Assembly: GCF_003058195.1 (NCBI RefSeq) | Contig: NZ_QBUH01000003.1 | Span: forward strand, 434,001 to 498,000 | Reading direction: 5' to 3' | Source of the DNA: Elizabethkingia sp. YR214 | GTDB lineage: Bacteria; Bacteroidota; Bacteroidia; Flavobacteriales; Weeksellaceae | Length of the DNA stretch: 64,000 bases | Shown: in pieces, positions 23,897 through 34,623 of the stretch | How positions within the stretch are numbered: position 1 is the stretch's first letter | Layout: every line of letters starts with the position of its first letter | Made by a program: the position numbers and the translations under genes | Notes under the pieces: generated by a model | The model's database searches: none | Seen by the model: the letters and a program-made list of their open reading frames with translations, nothing else | What the model was told of the DNA's origin: nothing

Positions 23897-26223
23897 TCCG
23901 GAAGCTGGCAAGTTATTTCTATAGCTTTATTTCTGTTAAGACCTACGCGTAGCGCTTTTAGTCCACTTGCTCCCGGTAGTTCTTCTACTTCCAGTTTTTC
24001 AACTTCAGAAGTAAGATAGGCTTTTTCCTGTAGCCTTTGTATATAGGAATAGTATTCCTTTTCATCCTCGTTAGAAGAATATACGATACAGATTTTTCCG
24101 GGCTGTGTAATTCTTTCAGTTGTATTTTTAATATAAGCCTTGTCAATACGTTTCTTGATGACCTCGTAACGAGAATTGTATGCGCCGTCTACATCAAAAC
24201 GTTTTTCGTCCATACGGAAGCGTATGGATAATGACACATTGAATACCAGTATAAGAGAATGTACATCAAGATTATAAGGCAGGCAGGATTTTATGGACTC
24301 ATGGGATAATTCCATTTCACATAATGTTTCCAGTTGCCAGTATCTTAACTGATGTAAAATTTCTTTAGAGTAATTCTGTGTAGGATTTATGGATTGCCCT
24401 ACATATATATTGTGCTCTACGCCATCGGTTTTGAAAAGTTCAAAATAATGTGGAAAAATAAGTTGAGCTTCCTGTTCTCTTTTTTCCAGAAGGCTGGCGA
24501 AATTTTTATTAACAGTACTAACTGTTTCATCAAAAGCCTTTCTTTTTTTATAAAGAAGTTGTCCGTTTGAATCTAGCAGGCTGAAATAATTTTTTATCTC
24601 AGGAGAATTATTTCCTTCCAGTTCAGGATGTACTTTATTGGCCAGAAAACGTATAACTCTCTGTTCTGTATCTGTTTTCATACCTATTTCAACCTCTTCT
24701 GTAAGAATTTTCAGTCCAAATAAGATTTTCTCATTGACTGCTTTTTCATCTTTTAGATTTTCATAAATAGAGATTAGTCTGTTCAGTTGCTCCAGAAGAT
24801 CTTCCTGCTGAGCTTTGTTTCGTATACTGGATGAAGATTTGATGTCTGTTTGTCCGTATAAAGGATAAACATGATCGAAAGATATTTCTTTCAGACTATA
24901 TTCCTCATTTCGCAAGTTTCCAAAGAACGCATTTTGCGCTTCGTCACGGAATTTCCAGGCAACACTTGGATGAAGGGAAGTATATTCCTGCTGAATAATA
25001 GCATCCAGTTTTGTCTGCCATTCATAATGAAATCTACTGATAGAAAATAATAAGAAAGGCGTAATAAAGTCCAGTTTTTTTACTTTCAGACTGTTAAATG
25101 CACCTTTAATGCCAGATGACATCTCCAGAATAGCGAGTAGCTGATTGTCCTTTACCACAGGAATCATAATGAAGCTATGTACATTATGTTCTATGAAATA
25201 ACTGGAGATAAACTGAAATTTCTCCGAATCGGCATATTTATAAACATCAGAAACAACAATAGGTTTGTTGCTTTGTGCCAACGCTTCATAAGCTTCTTTA
25301 CCAATTGCATCAAAGCCTAGTTTATCATAAAGAAATTCTAAAATAGAGCTGGAGAAAAGAGCGCGATTGTTTTGAAGTTTTTCCAGTCTGTTTTGTTCAT
25401 GATTAAAGAACATAAACCCGGTGCGAAGATCCGGAATCTCGAAATAAGAACGCAGGATAGGTTCGAAGCTATTGTCCAAGGCTCCTGTTTCAGGATCTAT
25501 ACTCAGCAGATTCGACTTTAACTCGGAAAGAGAGAAATCTGGTGTTACATCTGTCAGACTAATAATGAAGAAACCTTTTAGTATCCAGCTTCCGGGAGGA
25601 AATTTGGTTTTCCAGAGATCTATATTTTCATAGTTGTCCAGAAGAAGCTCTATTTCATCATCATTCAGAAAATGTGCTTTTTCTGTAGGAATAGTTTCGG
25701 TAAAATCAGCATTTATGGTTAGGCGATAGTGTCTTACAATTCCTTGTTTATCAGGGATATCGAAATACAAAGGAGTCGTAGTTTTTATTTCTTTTTTGAA
25801 GTATGTATGAATAATCACAACACAATTCATAATGTAGAAATAATCATCATCTAAATCCCGTATTTTGATTTCGAAACTCTGGCCAGCATCTGACAATAGT
25901 TTTTTAAACCTTTCTGTGTAGTTAAATGTAAGATTGAAGAAAGGAATACTAGCTGCTTTTATTTCATTATTGGTTAAAGCAGTCGGGAATAGATCGGCAA
26001 GGAGTTGGTGTATAAGTCCTTCGTTATTACGAATAACATCTACATCATCGAAACCTTCTCTGAGTTCAGGAACTTTATCTACTTTATCTAAAAGCGCACG
26101 GGCGTATTCGGATCTGTAAGATTCCGGATCCTGATCCCGTATTTTTTCCAGCACCTCAATATACTTATGAAATGCGATACGCAGTATAAAAGGTGATTCT
26201 TTCTCCTGAAGCATAGCATGCAA
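23893..26223 (-). CDS. GAF-domain protein, cytoplasmic, unknown role
   Basis: A 776-residue soluble protein with no signal peptide or membrane helix. Residues about 250-400 look like a GAF domain: FEIPDLRTGFMFF, QSNKPIVVSDVYKYAD, IEHNVHSFIMIPVVKDNQLLAILEMSS and a final KLDFITPFLLFSISRF helix. The N-terminal 250 and C-terminal 370 residues are conserved-looking but I do not recognise them; the C-terminal part has long charged helices. No histidine-kinase, GGDEF or cyclase catalytic motif was found. Its stop codon overlaps by 4 bases with that of the HD/Pycsar gene, so the two converge. The start is ATG 26223; ATG 26214 is an alternative. Confidence 0.75.
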   Translation of the reverse strand: MHAMLQEKESPFILRIAFHKYIEVLEKIRDQDPESYRSEYARALLDKVDKVPELREGFDDVDVIRNNEGLIHQLLADLFPTALTNNEIKAASIPFFNLTFNYTERFKKLLSDAGQSFEIKIRDLDDDYFYIMNCVVIIHTYFKKEIKTTTPLYFDIPDKQGIVRHYRLTINADFTETIPTEKAHFLNDDEIELLLDNYENIDLWKTKFPPGSWILKGFFIISLTDVTPDFSLSELKSNLLSIDPETGALDNSFEPILRSYFEIPDLRTGFMFFNHEQNRLEKLQNNRALFSSSILEFLYDKLGFDAIGKEAYEALAQSNKPIVVSDVYKYADSEKFQFISSYFIEHNVHSFIMIPVVKDNQLLAILEMSSGIKGAFNSLKVKKLDFITPFLLFSISRFHYEWQTKLDAIIQQEYTSLHPSVAWKFRDEAQNAFFGNLRNEEYSLKEISFDHVYPLYGQTDIKSSSSIRNKAQQEDLLEQLNRLISIYENLKDEKAVNEKILFGLKILTEEVEIGMKTDTEQRVIRFLANKVHPELEGNNSPEIKNYFSLLDSNGQLLYKKRKAFDETVSTVNKNFASLLEKREQEAQLIFPHYFELFKTDGVEHNIYVGQSINPTQNYSKEILHQLRYWQLETLCEMELSHESIKSCLPYNLDVHSLILVFNVSLSIRFRMDEKRFDVDGAYNSRYEVIKKRIDKAYIKNTTERITQPGKICIVYSSNEDEKEYYSYIQRLQEKAYLTSEVEKLEVEELPGASGLKALRVGLNRNKAIEITCQLPD

Positions 26224-26705
26224 ATTTAAACAATAATAGGTAATTTATGAACTAAACGGTTGTTTAAATTCAGGAATTATGTTATAGATAAAAGCATTTG
26301 CAATTCGATTACAAGCCCTATAGGTATCAGGGATTTATAAGCTATTTGTCCTTGTTTGAAATCCTGGTAAGCAAGCATAATTAAGGAAAATAATCTGGAA
26401 TTATAAATCGTCTGGAGAAAAAATAACCAATCTCTGAACTTGTTTTTATATGTTTTTTGGTTTTAATGTTATAAAAATATTTTAAATCGGGTAATATCGT
26501 ATTGTTTGATAATATTTTGCATCGGTTTTATCTGCCCGGAATCCTTTTAGAAAAATATTTATTATATTAATACTAGGTAAAAAGTCTTTTGTTATGCGGT
26601 TTTACGAATGTTTATATTGATTAACAATGAAAAAAAATAAAAAATATTTGTTTTTGATAATTTTTATTTAATTTTATATAAAACTAAATCACAAAAATTA
26701 ATTAG
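26224..26705. other. Gene-free AT-rich region upstream of endoF2
   Basis: About 480 bases between divergent genes. No frame of useful length and no RNA gene is visible. Near-matches to the -7 box (for example TAATATTTTG around 26511-26520) have wrong spacing, so I do not call a promoter. The length and AT richness suggest regulatory DNA for endoF2, which starts at its right edge. Confidence 0.5.
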
Positions 26706-27713
26706 ATGAAAACCGCAAATTTTTCTTTTGCATTATGCCTTTCTGTGGCTATAATGTTATTTATCAAATGTACAAGAAGCGAACAAGATCTGTCAGTAAC
26801 TAAGGATACCTCTGCGCAGAAATCCGGAGTTACAGTATCAGCACTTAATCTAAGCGATCTTATTGCTTACAAAAACAGTGATCACCAGATTTCGGCTGGT
26901 TATTACAGAACATGGAGAGACAGTGCTACAGCAAGTGGCAATCTCCCAAGTATGAGATGGCTGCCGGATAGCCTGGATATGGTAATGGTTTTTCCGGATT
27001 ATACTCCTCCGACAAATGCATATTGGAATACCTTGAAAACTAATTATGTTCCTTATCTTCATAAACGAGGAACTAAGGTTATTATAACATTAGGAGACCT
27101 GAACAGTGCAACAACTACGGGCGGACAAGACTCTATAGGTTATTCTTCATGGGCCAAAGGCATTTATGATAAATGGGTAGGTGAGTATAATCTGGATGGA
27201 ATCGACATTGATATTGAAAGTAGCCCGAGCGGAGCAACGCTGACTAAATTTGTTGCGGCAACCAAAGCATTGTCTAAATATTTTGGTCCTAAATCAGGTA
27301 CAGGGAAAACATTTGTATACGATACCAATCAGAATCCTACCAACTTCTTTATTCAGACGGCTTCCCGATACAATTATGTATTCCTTCAGGCATATGGAAG
27401 AAGTACAACTAACCTTACAACTGTCTCCGGACTTTATGCACCATATATCAGTATGAAACAGTTTTTACCTGGTTTTTCTTTTTATGAAGAAAATGGATAT
27501 CCTGGAAATTATTGGAATGATGTAAGGTATCCTCAGAACGGAACAGGCCGTGCATACGATTATGCCCGCTGGCAGCCTGCGACAGGCAAGAAAGGCGGAG
27601 TATTCTCTTATGCTATAGAAAGAGACGCACCACTAACGTCTTCTAATGACAACACGCTTCGTGCACCTAACTTCCGAGTGACAAAGGATCTGATAAAAAT
27701 TATGAATCCTTAA
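26706..27713 (+). CDS. endOF2: Endo-beta-N-acetylglucosaminidase F2 (GH18)
   Basis: A 335-residue secreted glycosidase that I recognise, from memory, as Endo F2, which cuts the chitobiose core of Asn-linked glycans and prefers biantennary complex types. A long export signal of about 45 residues precedes the mature start at ALNLSDLIAY, leaving 290 residues. A Cys in the signal (LFIKC) is not a good lipobox. The GH18 motif DGIDIDIE is at residues 164-171, with the catalytic Glu171. Three Asp-Ser sites, RDSAT (73), PDSLD (89) and QDSIG (143), match the O-glycosylation consensus reported for secreted proteins of this organism. A few residues differ from my memory of the E. meningoseptica enzyme. 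endoF3 follows by 117 bases. Confidence 0.96.
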   Translation: MKTANFSFALCLSVAIMLFIKCTRSEQDLSVTKDTSAQKSGVTVSALNLSDLIAYKNSDHQISAGYYRTWRDSATASGNLPSMRWLPDSLDMVMVFPDYTPPTNAYWNTLKTNYVPYLHKRGTKVIITLGDLNSATTTGGQDSIGYSSWAKGIYDKWVGEYNLDGIDIDIESSPSGATLTKFVAATKALSKYFGPKSGTGKTFVYDTNQNPTNFFIQTASRYNYVFLQAYGRSTTNLTTVSGLYAPYISMKQFLPGFSFYEENGYPGNYWNDVRYPQNGTGRAYDYARWQPATGKKGGVFSYAIERDAPLTSSNDNTLRAPNFRVTKDLIKIMNP

Positions 27714-27758
27714 TAAGTTTTATATCAACCTTGGACCAATTCCGATTTCAGAAATTTT

Positions 27759-27781
27759 TGCATTGAAATATTTTCATTGCA
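27759..27781. promoter_or_regulatory. Imperfect palindrome between endoF2 and endoF3 (operator-like)
   Basis: Arms TGCATTGAAA (27759-27768) and TTTCATTGCA (27772-27781) around TAT; 9 of 10 positions are paired (the mismatch is at the fifth base of each arm). It has no T-tract. It lies 50 bases before the endoF3 start, where a regulator could bind. No similar dyad was found before endoF2. Confidence 0.45.
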
Positions 27782-27821
27782 GCAAGGGTTGGTTTCTATT
27801 ATAACACTAATTATTAAATAA

Positions 27822-28820
<999 letters not shown>

Positions 28821-28839
28821 CACCTATAAATAAAACATG

Positions 28840-28858
28840 GTTAACCAAACAGGTTAAC
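28840..28858. other. Short palindromic hairpin after endoF3
   Basis: GTTAACC (28840-28846), loop AAACA, GGTTAAC (28852-28858). No T-run follows, so it is not a classic terminator. It may be a processing or protein-binding site in the 3' region. Confidence 0.35.
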
Positions 28859-28902
28859 ATATAAAGCTAATACAATAATTCGTGAGTTTGTTAATAGAGT
28901 AG

Positions 28903-28923
28903 GGCTTCAGAATTTCTGAAGCC
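28903..28923 (+). terminator. Hairpin, probable end of the endoF3 transcript
   Basis: Arms GGCTTCAGA (28903-28911) and TCTGAAGCC (28915-28923) with a 3-base loop. The following bases TTACTTGTTTA are only moderately T-rich, so it is a weak terminator. Confidence 0.55.
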
Positions 28924-28956
28924 TTACTTGTTTATGATTATTAAGAAGTGACAAAT

Positions 28957-28989
28957 AAAAAGGCTATCTTATTATAAGACAGCCTTTTT
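28957..28989 (-). terminator. Terminator of the nuo operon
   Basis: Nested arms AAAAAGGCT (28957-28965) with AGCCTTTTT (28981-28989) and CTTAT with ATAAG. On the minus strand a U-tract follows, 21 bases after the nuoN stop. It is symmetrical and can also stop reads from endoF3. Confidence 0.85.
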
Positions 28990-29009
28990 ATTAGATAAGA
29001 ATGGATTGA

Positions 29010-30389
29010 TTATCCACCAAACTGTATATTAAAAAGATCAGGATAAACTCCTAATACAATAATTGCAATTGTAATAACTACTGCCAGGATGTTGTAAGTA
29101 AGGCTTACTTTTTCACTGGTTTTGAAAGTAGTTTCTTTAAAGAAGAACATCGCAATAATAGGTCTCAGGTAGTAAGCGATACTTAATGCAGAACCCAAGA
29201 TTGCTACTAATACTAAGAATGCAGCACCATTCATTGCCTGGCTGAATAAACTGAATTTCCCAATGAAACCTGCCGTTAATGGAATACCAGCCATAGATAA
29301 TAATGAAACTGTAGCTACAATAGCTAATAAAGGTTCTGTTTTAGCAAGACCTTTGAATGCATTGTAAGATACTTCTCTTTTTACTTTTTCTACCCAGATT
29401 AGTGTTAAGAAAGCACCAATAGTAGATAGAGAATATGCTAAAAGATAGAAAGCCATTTTCTCTAAAGAGTTTTCATTCATTCCGAAGAATATCAAACCGA
29501 TATATCCGGCATGCGAAACACTGGAGTAAGCAAGCATTCTCTTCATGTTAGTCTGAGCAAGCCCCATACAGTTAGCCAATAGTAATGTAATGATTACGAA
29601 GCTTCCCATAATATTTAACCAGTTACCATACGTTCCTGCGAAACCAATAACCATTAACTTGAATAGCGCTCCGAAAGCCGAAATTTTAACTACGGTTGCC
29701 ATAAAAGAGGTAATGATAGATGGTGCTCCCTGATATACATCCGGGCTCCACATATGGAATGGTGCTAAAGAAGTTTTAAATGCCATTGCACAAAGCATAA
29801 GGATAAAACCTAAAATAAACATTGGATTTTTCCCTGACTGAAGACTGAATTTGTGAATCTCTGTAAGATCAAATGATCCAGTACTTCCGTAGATCATAGC
29901 AATACCGAAAAGTAAGAATCCGGTAGCAAATGCTCCTGTTAAGAAATACTTCATAGAAGCTTCAATAGAACGAAGATCTGTTTTATTAGCTCCTGCCATT
30001 ACATATAATGGGATAGAAAGAATTTCAATTCCTAAGAATAATGTAACAAGGTTTTTGAATCCAAATAATGTAATACCTCCACATAATGATAAAAGCATTA
30101 ATGCATATAATTCAGACTGGTGACTTCTGTGATTGTTGAATGCAAATCCTCCAAGGAAGAAGATAAGCACCGTGACAACGATAGAAATCTGTGTTAATAG
30201 TCTTGCTGGTCCGTCGTACAAGTACATGTTGTCGTACTTCAGGAAAAAACTACAGTCTGGCATATAGCTTACATAGAAAGCTATTAAAAGCCCTAAAATA
30301 CCAATATATCTTGAGAATTTGCTTTGGTTAAATACCCCGGCAAAAAGCGATAATACTGCTGTTATAAAAATTATAATAAATACCGTCAT
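29010..30389 (-). CDS. nuoN: NADH-quinone oxidoreductase subunit N
   Basis: A 459-residue membrane subunit of complex I with about 14 hydrophobic helices, one of the three antiporter-like proton-pumping subunits. Conserved landmarks include EILSIPLYVMAG with the membrane Glu, FKTSLAPFHMWSPDVYQGAP with Lys and His in a discontinuous helix, and KRMLAYSSVSHAGY. It is the last gene of the operon. The gap to nuoM is 11 bases. Length and motifs are normal. Confidence 0.97.
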   Translation of the reverse strand: MTVFIIIFITAVLSLFAGVFNQSKFSRYIGILGLLIAFYVSYMPDCSFFLKYDNMYLYDGPARLLTQISIVVTVLIFFLGGFAFNNHRSHQSELYALMLLSLCGGITLFGFKNLVTLFLGIEILSIPLYVMAGANKTDLRSIEASMKYFLTGAFATGFLLFGIAMIYGSTGSFDLTEIHKFSLQSGKNPMFILGFILMLCAMAFKTSLAPFHMWSPDVYQGAPSIITSFMATVVKISAFGALFKLMVIGFAGTYGNWLNIMGSFVIITLLLANCMGLAQTNMKRMLAYSSVSHAGYIGLIFFGMNENSLEKMAFYLLAYSLSTIGAFLTLIWVEKVKREVSYNAFKGLAKTEPLLAIVATVSLLSMAGIPLTAGFIGKFSLFSQAMNGAAFLVLVAILGSALSIAYYLRPIIAMFFFKETTFKTSEKVSLTYNILAVVITIAIIVLGVYPDLFNIQFGG

Positions 30390-30400
30390 TTTCCTTTCAA

Positions 30401-31888
30401 TTAATTATTCATTGATTTGAAGATAAACTCCAACGAACTATGTACCATCTCCAGAATACTATTTGGGAAGATCCCGAAAAGTATTACAAATACAACCAGC
30501 GAAGCCAGTACAGAGAATTCTACTCCTGAAACATCCTTCATGTTAGCAAGAAGAACCTCGTCTCCTTTACCAAACATTGCTTTTCCGTACATTCTAAGCA
30601 TGTATACAGCACAAAGTATAACAGTAAGACCTGATATAATAACCGCTGTTGTATTATAATCTGAAATAGACTTTAATAAGATGAATTCACCGATGAAACC
30701 ATTAGTTAACGGAACTGCCATAGATCCGAATACAATAATCAGGAACAGAACTGCAAACTTAGGCGCTACCTTAGCTAGTCCACCCATTTGTCTGATGTCT
30801 CTTGTTTTAAATCTTCTGTATAAGATATCCGCACAGTAAAATAAACCAACGATATTGATACCGTGAGCGAAAGCTTGTATAACAGCACCTTCAGCACCTT
30901 CGGTAGTGAAGCGCCCGTTAAGGGTAAGAATTGCAGAAGCAAAAATACCTGCTACGATTAATCCAATGTGAGAAAGAGAAGAATAAGTAATGATTCTTTT
31001 GATATCGTTTTTAACAATAGCGATTAATGCACCATAAACGATACCAATAATAGCCAATGTTAATACAATCTGACCTGAAATTCCCAGAATAGCTCCCGGT
31101 GCAATCGGAAGAAGATATCTTAAAACTCCGAAGATTGCCATTTTCAGCATGATACCAGACAGAAGCATTGTTCCTTCGGTAGGAGAGTAAGTATAAGTAT
31201 CCGGCTGCCATGTATGGAACGGGAATACTGGTAATTTTACAGCGAATGCTACAAAAATAAACCAGAAAACTATAGTCTGTTGAGTAACGTTGAGATCTGA
31301 GTTATACATATCCAGTAGTGCAAAAGATGCAGAGTGATTGTATACGTAGATAAGACCACCTAACATGAATAACGAACCAATAAATGTATACACGAAGAAC
31401 TTAGTCGTAAAACGAAGTTTCTGATCTTCCTGACCCCATAGTCCACAAATGAACCAAATCGGGATAAGAGTTACTTCCCAGAAAGCATAGAACATTAAAC
31501 CATCTAATGAAGTAAATACTCCGATAAGACCAAACTGCATTAATAAGATCAGTCCGTAGAAAGTATTCTTGTATTTTACAGTCTGACTAAAAGAAGACAG
31601 TATAATTAATGAGGTTAATATAGTGGTTAATAAAATAAACAGCATGGATAAACCATCAACGCCTAAGTATAAAGAAGTCTTCAGGAATGAAGATTCCGGG
31701 GTGTTGATTTGATACTGTAAGTTCTGGCTGTCTATGGTTGCCGCAAAGTCTAGTCCTGAAAGCATATAGAATGACAAAGCCATTTCTAAAAATGCTAGTA
31801 CTAAAGCTATGTACTTAGCGCTTGGACTTTTCCATGCAAAAACCAGAGCAGATCCAATAACTGGTATTAGTAATAGTGCTAATAACAT
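30401..31888 (-). CDS. nuoM: NADH-quinone oxidoreductase subunit M
   Basis: A 495-residue proton-pumping membrane subunit with about 14 helices. It has FYAFWEVTLIPIWFI with the pumping Glu, FAVKLPVFPFHTWQPD with Lys, PTEGTMLLSGIMLKMAIFG and KRIITYSSLSHIGL. It lies between nuoL (1-base gap) and nuoN. Length is typical. Confidence 0.97.
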   Translation of the reverse strand: MLLALLLIPVIGSALVFAWKSPSAKYIALVLAFLEMALSFYMLSGLDFAATIDSQNLQYQINTPESSFLKTSLYLGVDGLSMLFILLTTILTSLIILSSFSQTVKYKNTFYGLILLMQFGLIGVFTSLDGLMFYAFWEVTLIPIWFICGLWGQEDQKLRFTTKFFVYTFIGSLFMLGGLIYVYNHSASFALLDMYNSDLNVTQQTIVFWFIFVAFAVKLPVFPFHTWQPDTYTYSPTEGTMLLSGIMLKMAIFGVLRYLLPIAPGAILGISGQIVLTLAIIGIVYGALIAIVKNDIKRIITYSSLSHIGLIVAGIFASAILTLNGRFTTEGAEGAVIQAFAHGINIVGLFYCADILYRRFKTRDIRQMGGLAKVAPKFAVLFLIIVFGSMAVPLTNGFIGEFILLKSISDYNTTAVIISGLTVILCAVYMLRMYGKAMFGKGDEVLLANMKDVSGVEFSVLASLVVFVILFGIFPNSILEMVHSSLEFIFKSMNN

Positions 31889-31889
31889 C

Positions 31890-33788
31890 TTATGAATTCA
31901 ATAAAAAGTTAACAATTAATATAATCCCTACGGCCAATGACATAATCAGCACATAAGTTTCTACATTTCCATTCTGAAGGCGCTTGAAAGATTTTCCAGA
32001 ATCTTCAGCTCCGTTTGCAACAAAGTTTACAATACGATCGAGTACAGCTTTATCAAACATTGATGCTGCTTTACCCATTCCTTCAATAGGCTTTACAATC
32101 ATTGCATTATAAATCTCATCAATTTTTAACTTCTGAGCAGAAAGTCTTTCCCATCCAACATATTTGCTGTCTGGTAATGCCATTTTCTTTTTGTTTACAT
32201 AAGTATTTCTTACAATAAACCATACAATAAAGAACATGGCAACAGTAATGGCTAATAAAATCCATTCTGTAGCTACGCTTACTTCCGGTAATTCGATCGG
32301 AGAGATGATTACTTTGTTTAGCCAGTGTGCCAGTTTTTGAGAATGATCATGGGAAACAAAGTGCGGAAGGTTGAAGAAACCTCCAACAACTGAAAGAATA
32401 GCCAGTACAATTAGTGGTAAAGTCATATTCAGCGGACTTTCATGTAAATGATGTTCTTGTTCTTTTGATCCTCTGAACTCTCCAAAGAAAGTAAGGTATA
32501 AAAGACGGAACATATAGATAGCAGTCATGGCAGCACTTACAAAAGTAAAGAACCATACTACAGGGTTTTTAGCAAATGCAGTTACAAGGATTTCATCTTT
32601 AGAAATCATCCCCGATAAGAAAGGGAAACCTGTAATAGCAAGGGTACCGATAAGGAATGTCCAGTAAGTTACCGGGATTTTCTTTCTCAGACCACCCATG
32701 TGTCTCATATCCTGCTCTCCGCTCATTGCGTGGATTACAGAACCTGATCCTAAGAATAATAAAGCTTTAAAGAAAGCGTGTGTCATCAGGTGGAACATTG
32801 CTGTTGTATAAGATCCTGCACCTAAAGCGATGAACATAAAACCTAACTGAGATACAGTAGAGTATGCCAATACCTTTTTGATGTCGTTCTGTCTTAGTGC
32901 AATGAACGATGCAACTAAAGAAGTTGCTAAACCGATGTACATAATGAACTCCATTGTACTAGGCGCCAACGTATATAAGAAGTTAGAACGTACAACCAAG
33001 TAGATACCAGCTGTAACCATTGTTGCAGCGTGGATTAGTGCAGATACCGGTGTTGGACCTGCCATTGCATCCGGTAACCATGTGAATAACGGAATCTGTG
33101 CAGATTTACCCATTGCTCCAATAAACAGAGATACAGTGATGAAAAGAATAATACCACCATTGTATTCGAACTTAGAAGCATTCTGAGCAACTGTCAGATA
33201 ATCGATTGCGTTAAGCTGGTAAGCGATAGCGAAGATACCGATTAGTAAACCAAGGTCACCAATACGGTTCATAATGAAAGCTTTTCTTGCAGCTTTCCCA
33301 TATTCTACGTTATCATACCAGAAACCGATTAGTAAATAAGAACAAACTCCTACACCTTCCCATCCTATGAAAAGGATTAGGTAGTTACTTCCCATTACTA
33401 ATAAAAGCATGGAGAAGATAAACAGGTTAAGGTAAGTGAAGAATTTGTAGAAACCTGCATCATGGCTCATATAGCCAATAGAGTACAGGTGTATTAAAGA
33501 ACCAATTCCGGTGATGATTAATACCATCATCAATGATAATTGGTCTATTTGTAATGAAAAGTTAATTGGAACTCCGTCAATCTGAAACCACTTGAACAAA
33601 CGTACAATAGTAACAGAAGAGTCCGCAGTATAATCGGAGAAAATTGAAGCAGCCAGAACAAACGAAACAAAAACAACAAGAGTTGCTAGTCCGCCCACTA
33701 CTACTTTAGGCAAATGCTTTCCGAATAAGCCGTTAATCAGAAATCCTATTAACGGTAAAATAAGTATAGCTATAATCAAATTATCCAT
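31890..33788 (-). CDS. nuoL: NADH-quinone oxidoreductase subunit L
   Basis: A 632-residue, 16-helix antiporter-like subunit whose long lateral helix couples the pumping modules. The start is ATG 33788; an in-frame TTG at 33794 is possible but unneeded. Motifs: FIGWEGVGVCSYLLIGFWY, GKSAQIPLFTWLPDAMAGPT, SALIHAATMVTAGIYL, and MTHAFFKALLFLGSGSVIHA. The C-terminal lateral helix and final TM (VETYVLIMSLAVG) are present. nuoK lies 6 bases upstream. Confidence 0.97.
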   Translation of the reverse strand: MDNLIIAILILPLIGFLINGLFGKHLPKVVVGGLATLVVFVSFVLAASIFSDYTADSSVTIVRLFKWFQIDGVPINFSLQIDQLSLMMVLIITGIGSLIHLYSIGYMSHDAGFYKFFTYLNLFIFSMLLLVMGSNYLILFIGWEGVGVCSYLLIGFWYDNVEYGKAARKAFIMNRIGDLGLLIGIFAIAYQLNAIDYLTVAQNASKFEYNGGIILFITVSLFIGAMGKSAQIPLFTWLPDAMAGPTPVSALIHAATMVTAGIYLVVRSNFLYTLAPSTMEFIMYIGLATSLVASFIALRQNDIKKVLAYSTVSQLGFMFIALGAGSYTTAMFHLMTHAFFKALLFLGSGSVIHAMSGEQDMRHMGGLRKKIPVTYWTFLIGTLAITGFPFLSGMISKDEILVTAFAKNPVVWFFTFVSAAMTAIYMFRLLYLTFFGEFRGSKEQEHHLHESPLNMTLPLIVLAILSVVGGFFNLPHFVSHDHSQKLAHWLNKVIISPIELPEVSVATEWILLAITVAMFFIVWFIVRNTYVNKKKMALPDSKYVGWERLSAQKLKIDEIYNAMIVKPIEGMGKAASMFDKAVLDRIVNFVANGAEDSGKSFKRLQNGNVETYVLIMSLAVGIILIVNFLLNS

Positions 33789-33794
33789 CAGCAA

Positions 33795-34127
33795 TTATCC
33801 TTTTAATTTGTTAAATACACTTACATCCACAGAACGGGTGTTTCTGTACATCATCGTTAAGATTGCCAATCCTACAGCAACTTCGGCTGCGGCAACCACC
33901 ATGATGAAGAATACCAATACCTGAGCATGCCCATCTCCTTTGTATGCTGAAAAAGCAGCTAACAGTAGGTTTACAGAGTTCAGCATTAGCTCAACACATC
34001 CAAGAATAATAATCGCATTTTTACGGATTAATACTCCTAAAACACCTAAACTGAACAACAGACTGCATAGAATAATATAATGTTCTATCGGAACAGCCTG
34101 TAACATCGAATTAGTTACTTCTCCCAT
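33795..34127 (-). CDS. nuoK: NADH-quinone oxidoreductase subunit K
   Basis: A 110-residue subunit with three membrane helices. Two buried Glu residues are in the usual places, CVELMLNSVNLLL and AAAEVAVGLAI. The N-terminal helix holds HYIILCSLLFSLGVLGVL. Gaps to nuoJ and nuoL are 1 and 6 bases. Confidence 0.97.
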   Translation of the reverse strand: MGEVTNSMLQAVPIEHYIILCSLLFSLGVLGVLIRKNAIIILGCVELMLNSVNLLLAAFSAYKGDGHAQVLVFFIMVVAAAEVAVGLAILTMMYRNTRSVDVSVFNKLKG

Positions 34128-34128
34128 T

Positions 34129-34623
34129 TTATATATCTTTTTTACCGATTAATACTGCACTGATAATTGCGGTAAGAATTAATACACTCGCAAGCTCAAA
34201 TGGCAATACATACTCGTTAAACAATAATTTCCCTAGGTTTTTGGTAAGACCTACACCATTGTCGGAAACAGCTACTTTTGCAGTTCCCTGGATACCTCTG
34301 TAGGCTCCTAATAATCCTGTTAATAATATTCCTGCGGAAATAATCCCGATGAATTTCATATAGTTCTTCTTACTGGACTCGTCTTTTGCGTTCAGATTCA
34401 GCATCATCAGAATGTATAAGAAAAGTACCATGATGGCACCTGCATATACAATGATCTGTACAATCCCTAAAAACTGAGCATTCAGCAAAATATACATTCC
34501 TGCAATAGAGAAGAACGTAATAACAAGAGATAAGATGCTATATAACGGGTTCCTTGCAAAAACCATATAAACAGCGCTGGCTAACGCTAACAGTGCTACA
34601 AAATAAAAAATATACTGCTCCAT
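34129..34623 (-). CDS. nuoJ: NADH-quinone oxidoreductase subunit J
   Basis: A 164-residue subunit with five membrane helices. The central QIIVYAGAIMVLFLYILMML is the family signature, including the pi-bulge Tyr of helix 3. The last base of nuoI's stop codon and the first base of this start codon coincide at 34623. Confidence 0.97.
   Translation of the reverse strand: MEQYIFYFVALLALASAVYMVFARNPLYSILSLVITFFSIAGMYILLNAQFLGIVQIIVYAGAIMVLFLYILMMLNLNAKDESSKKNYMKFIGIISAGILLTGLLGAYRGIQGTAKVAVSDNGVGLTKNLGKLLFNEYVLPFELASVLILTAIISAVLIGKKDI

Noticed and set aside
22730-26223. A complete Pycsar phage-defence system
   Set aside because: Only the effector-type domain is visible; neither the neighbouring GAF protein nor any other gene shows cyclase motifs.
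26706-26780. Endo F2 as a lipoprotein
   Set aside because: The Cys in LFIKC has Lys before it and lacks the usual lipobox; the characterised enzyme is secreted after cleavage further on.
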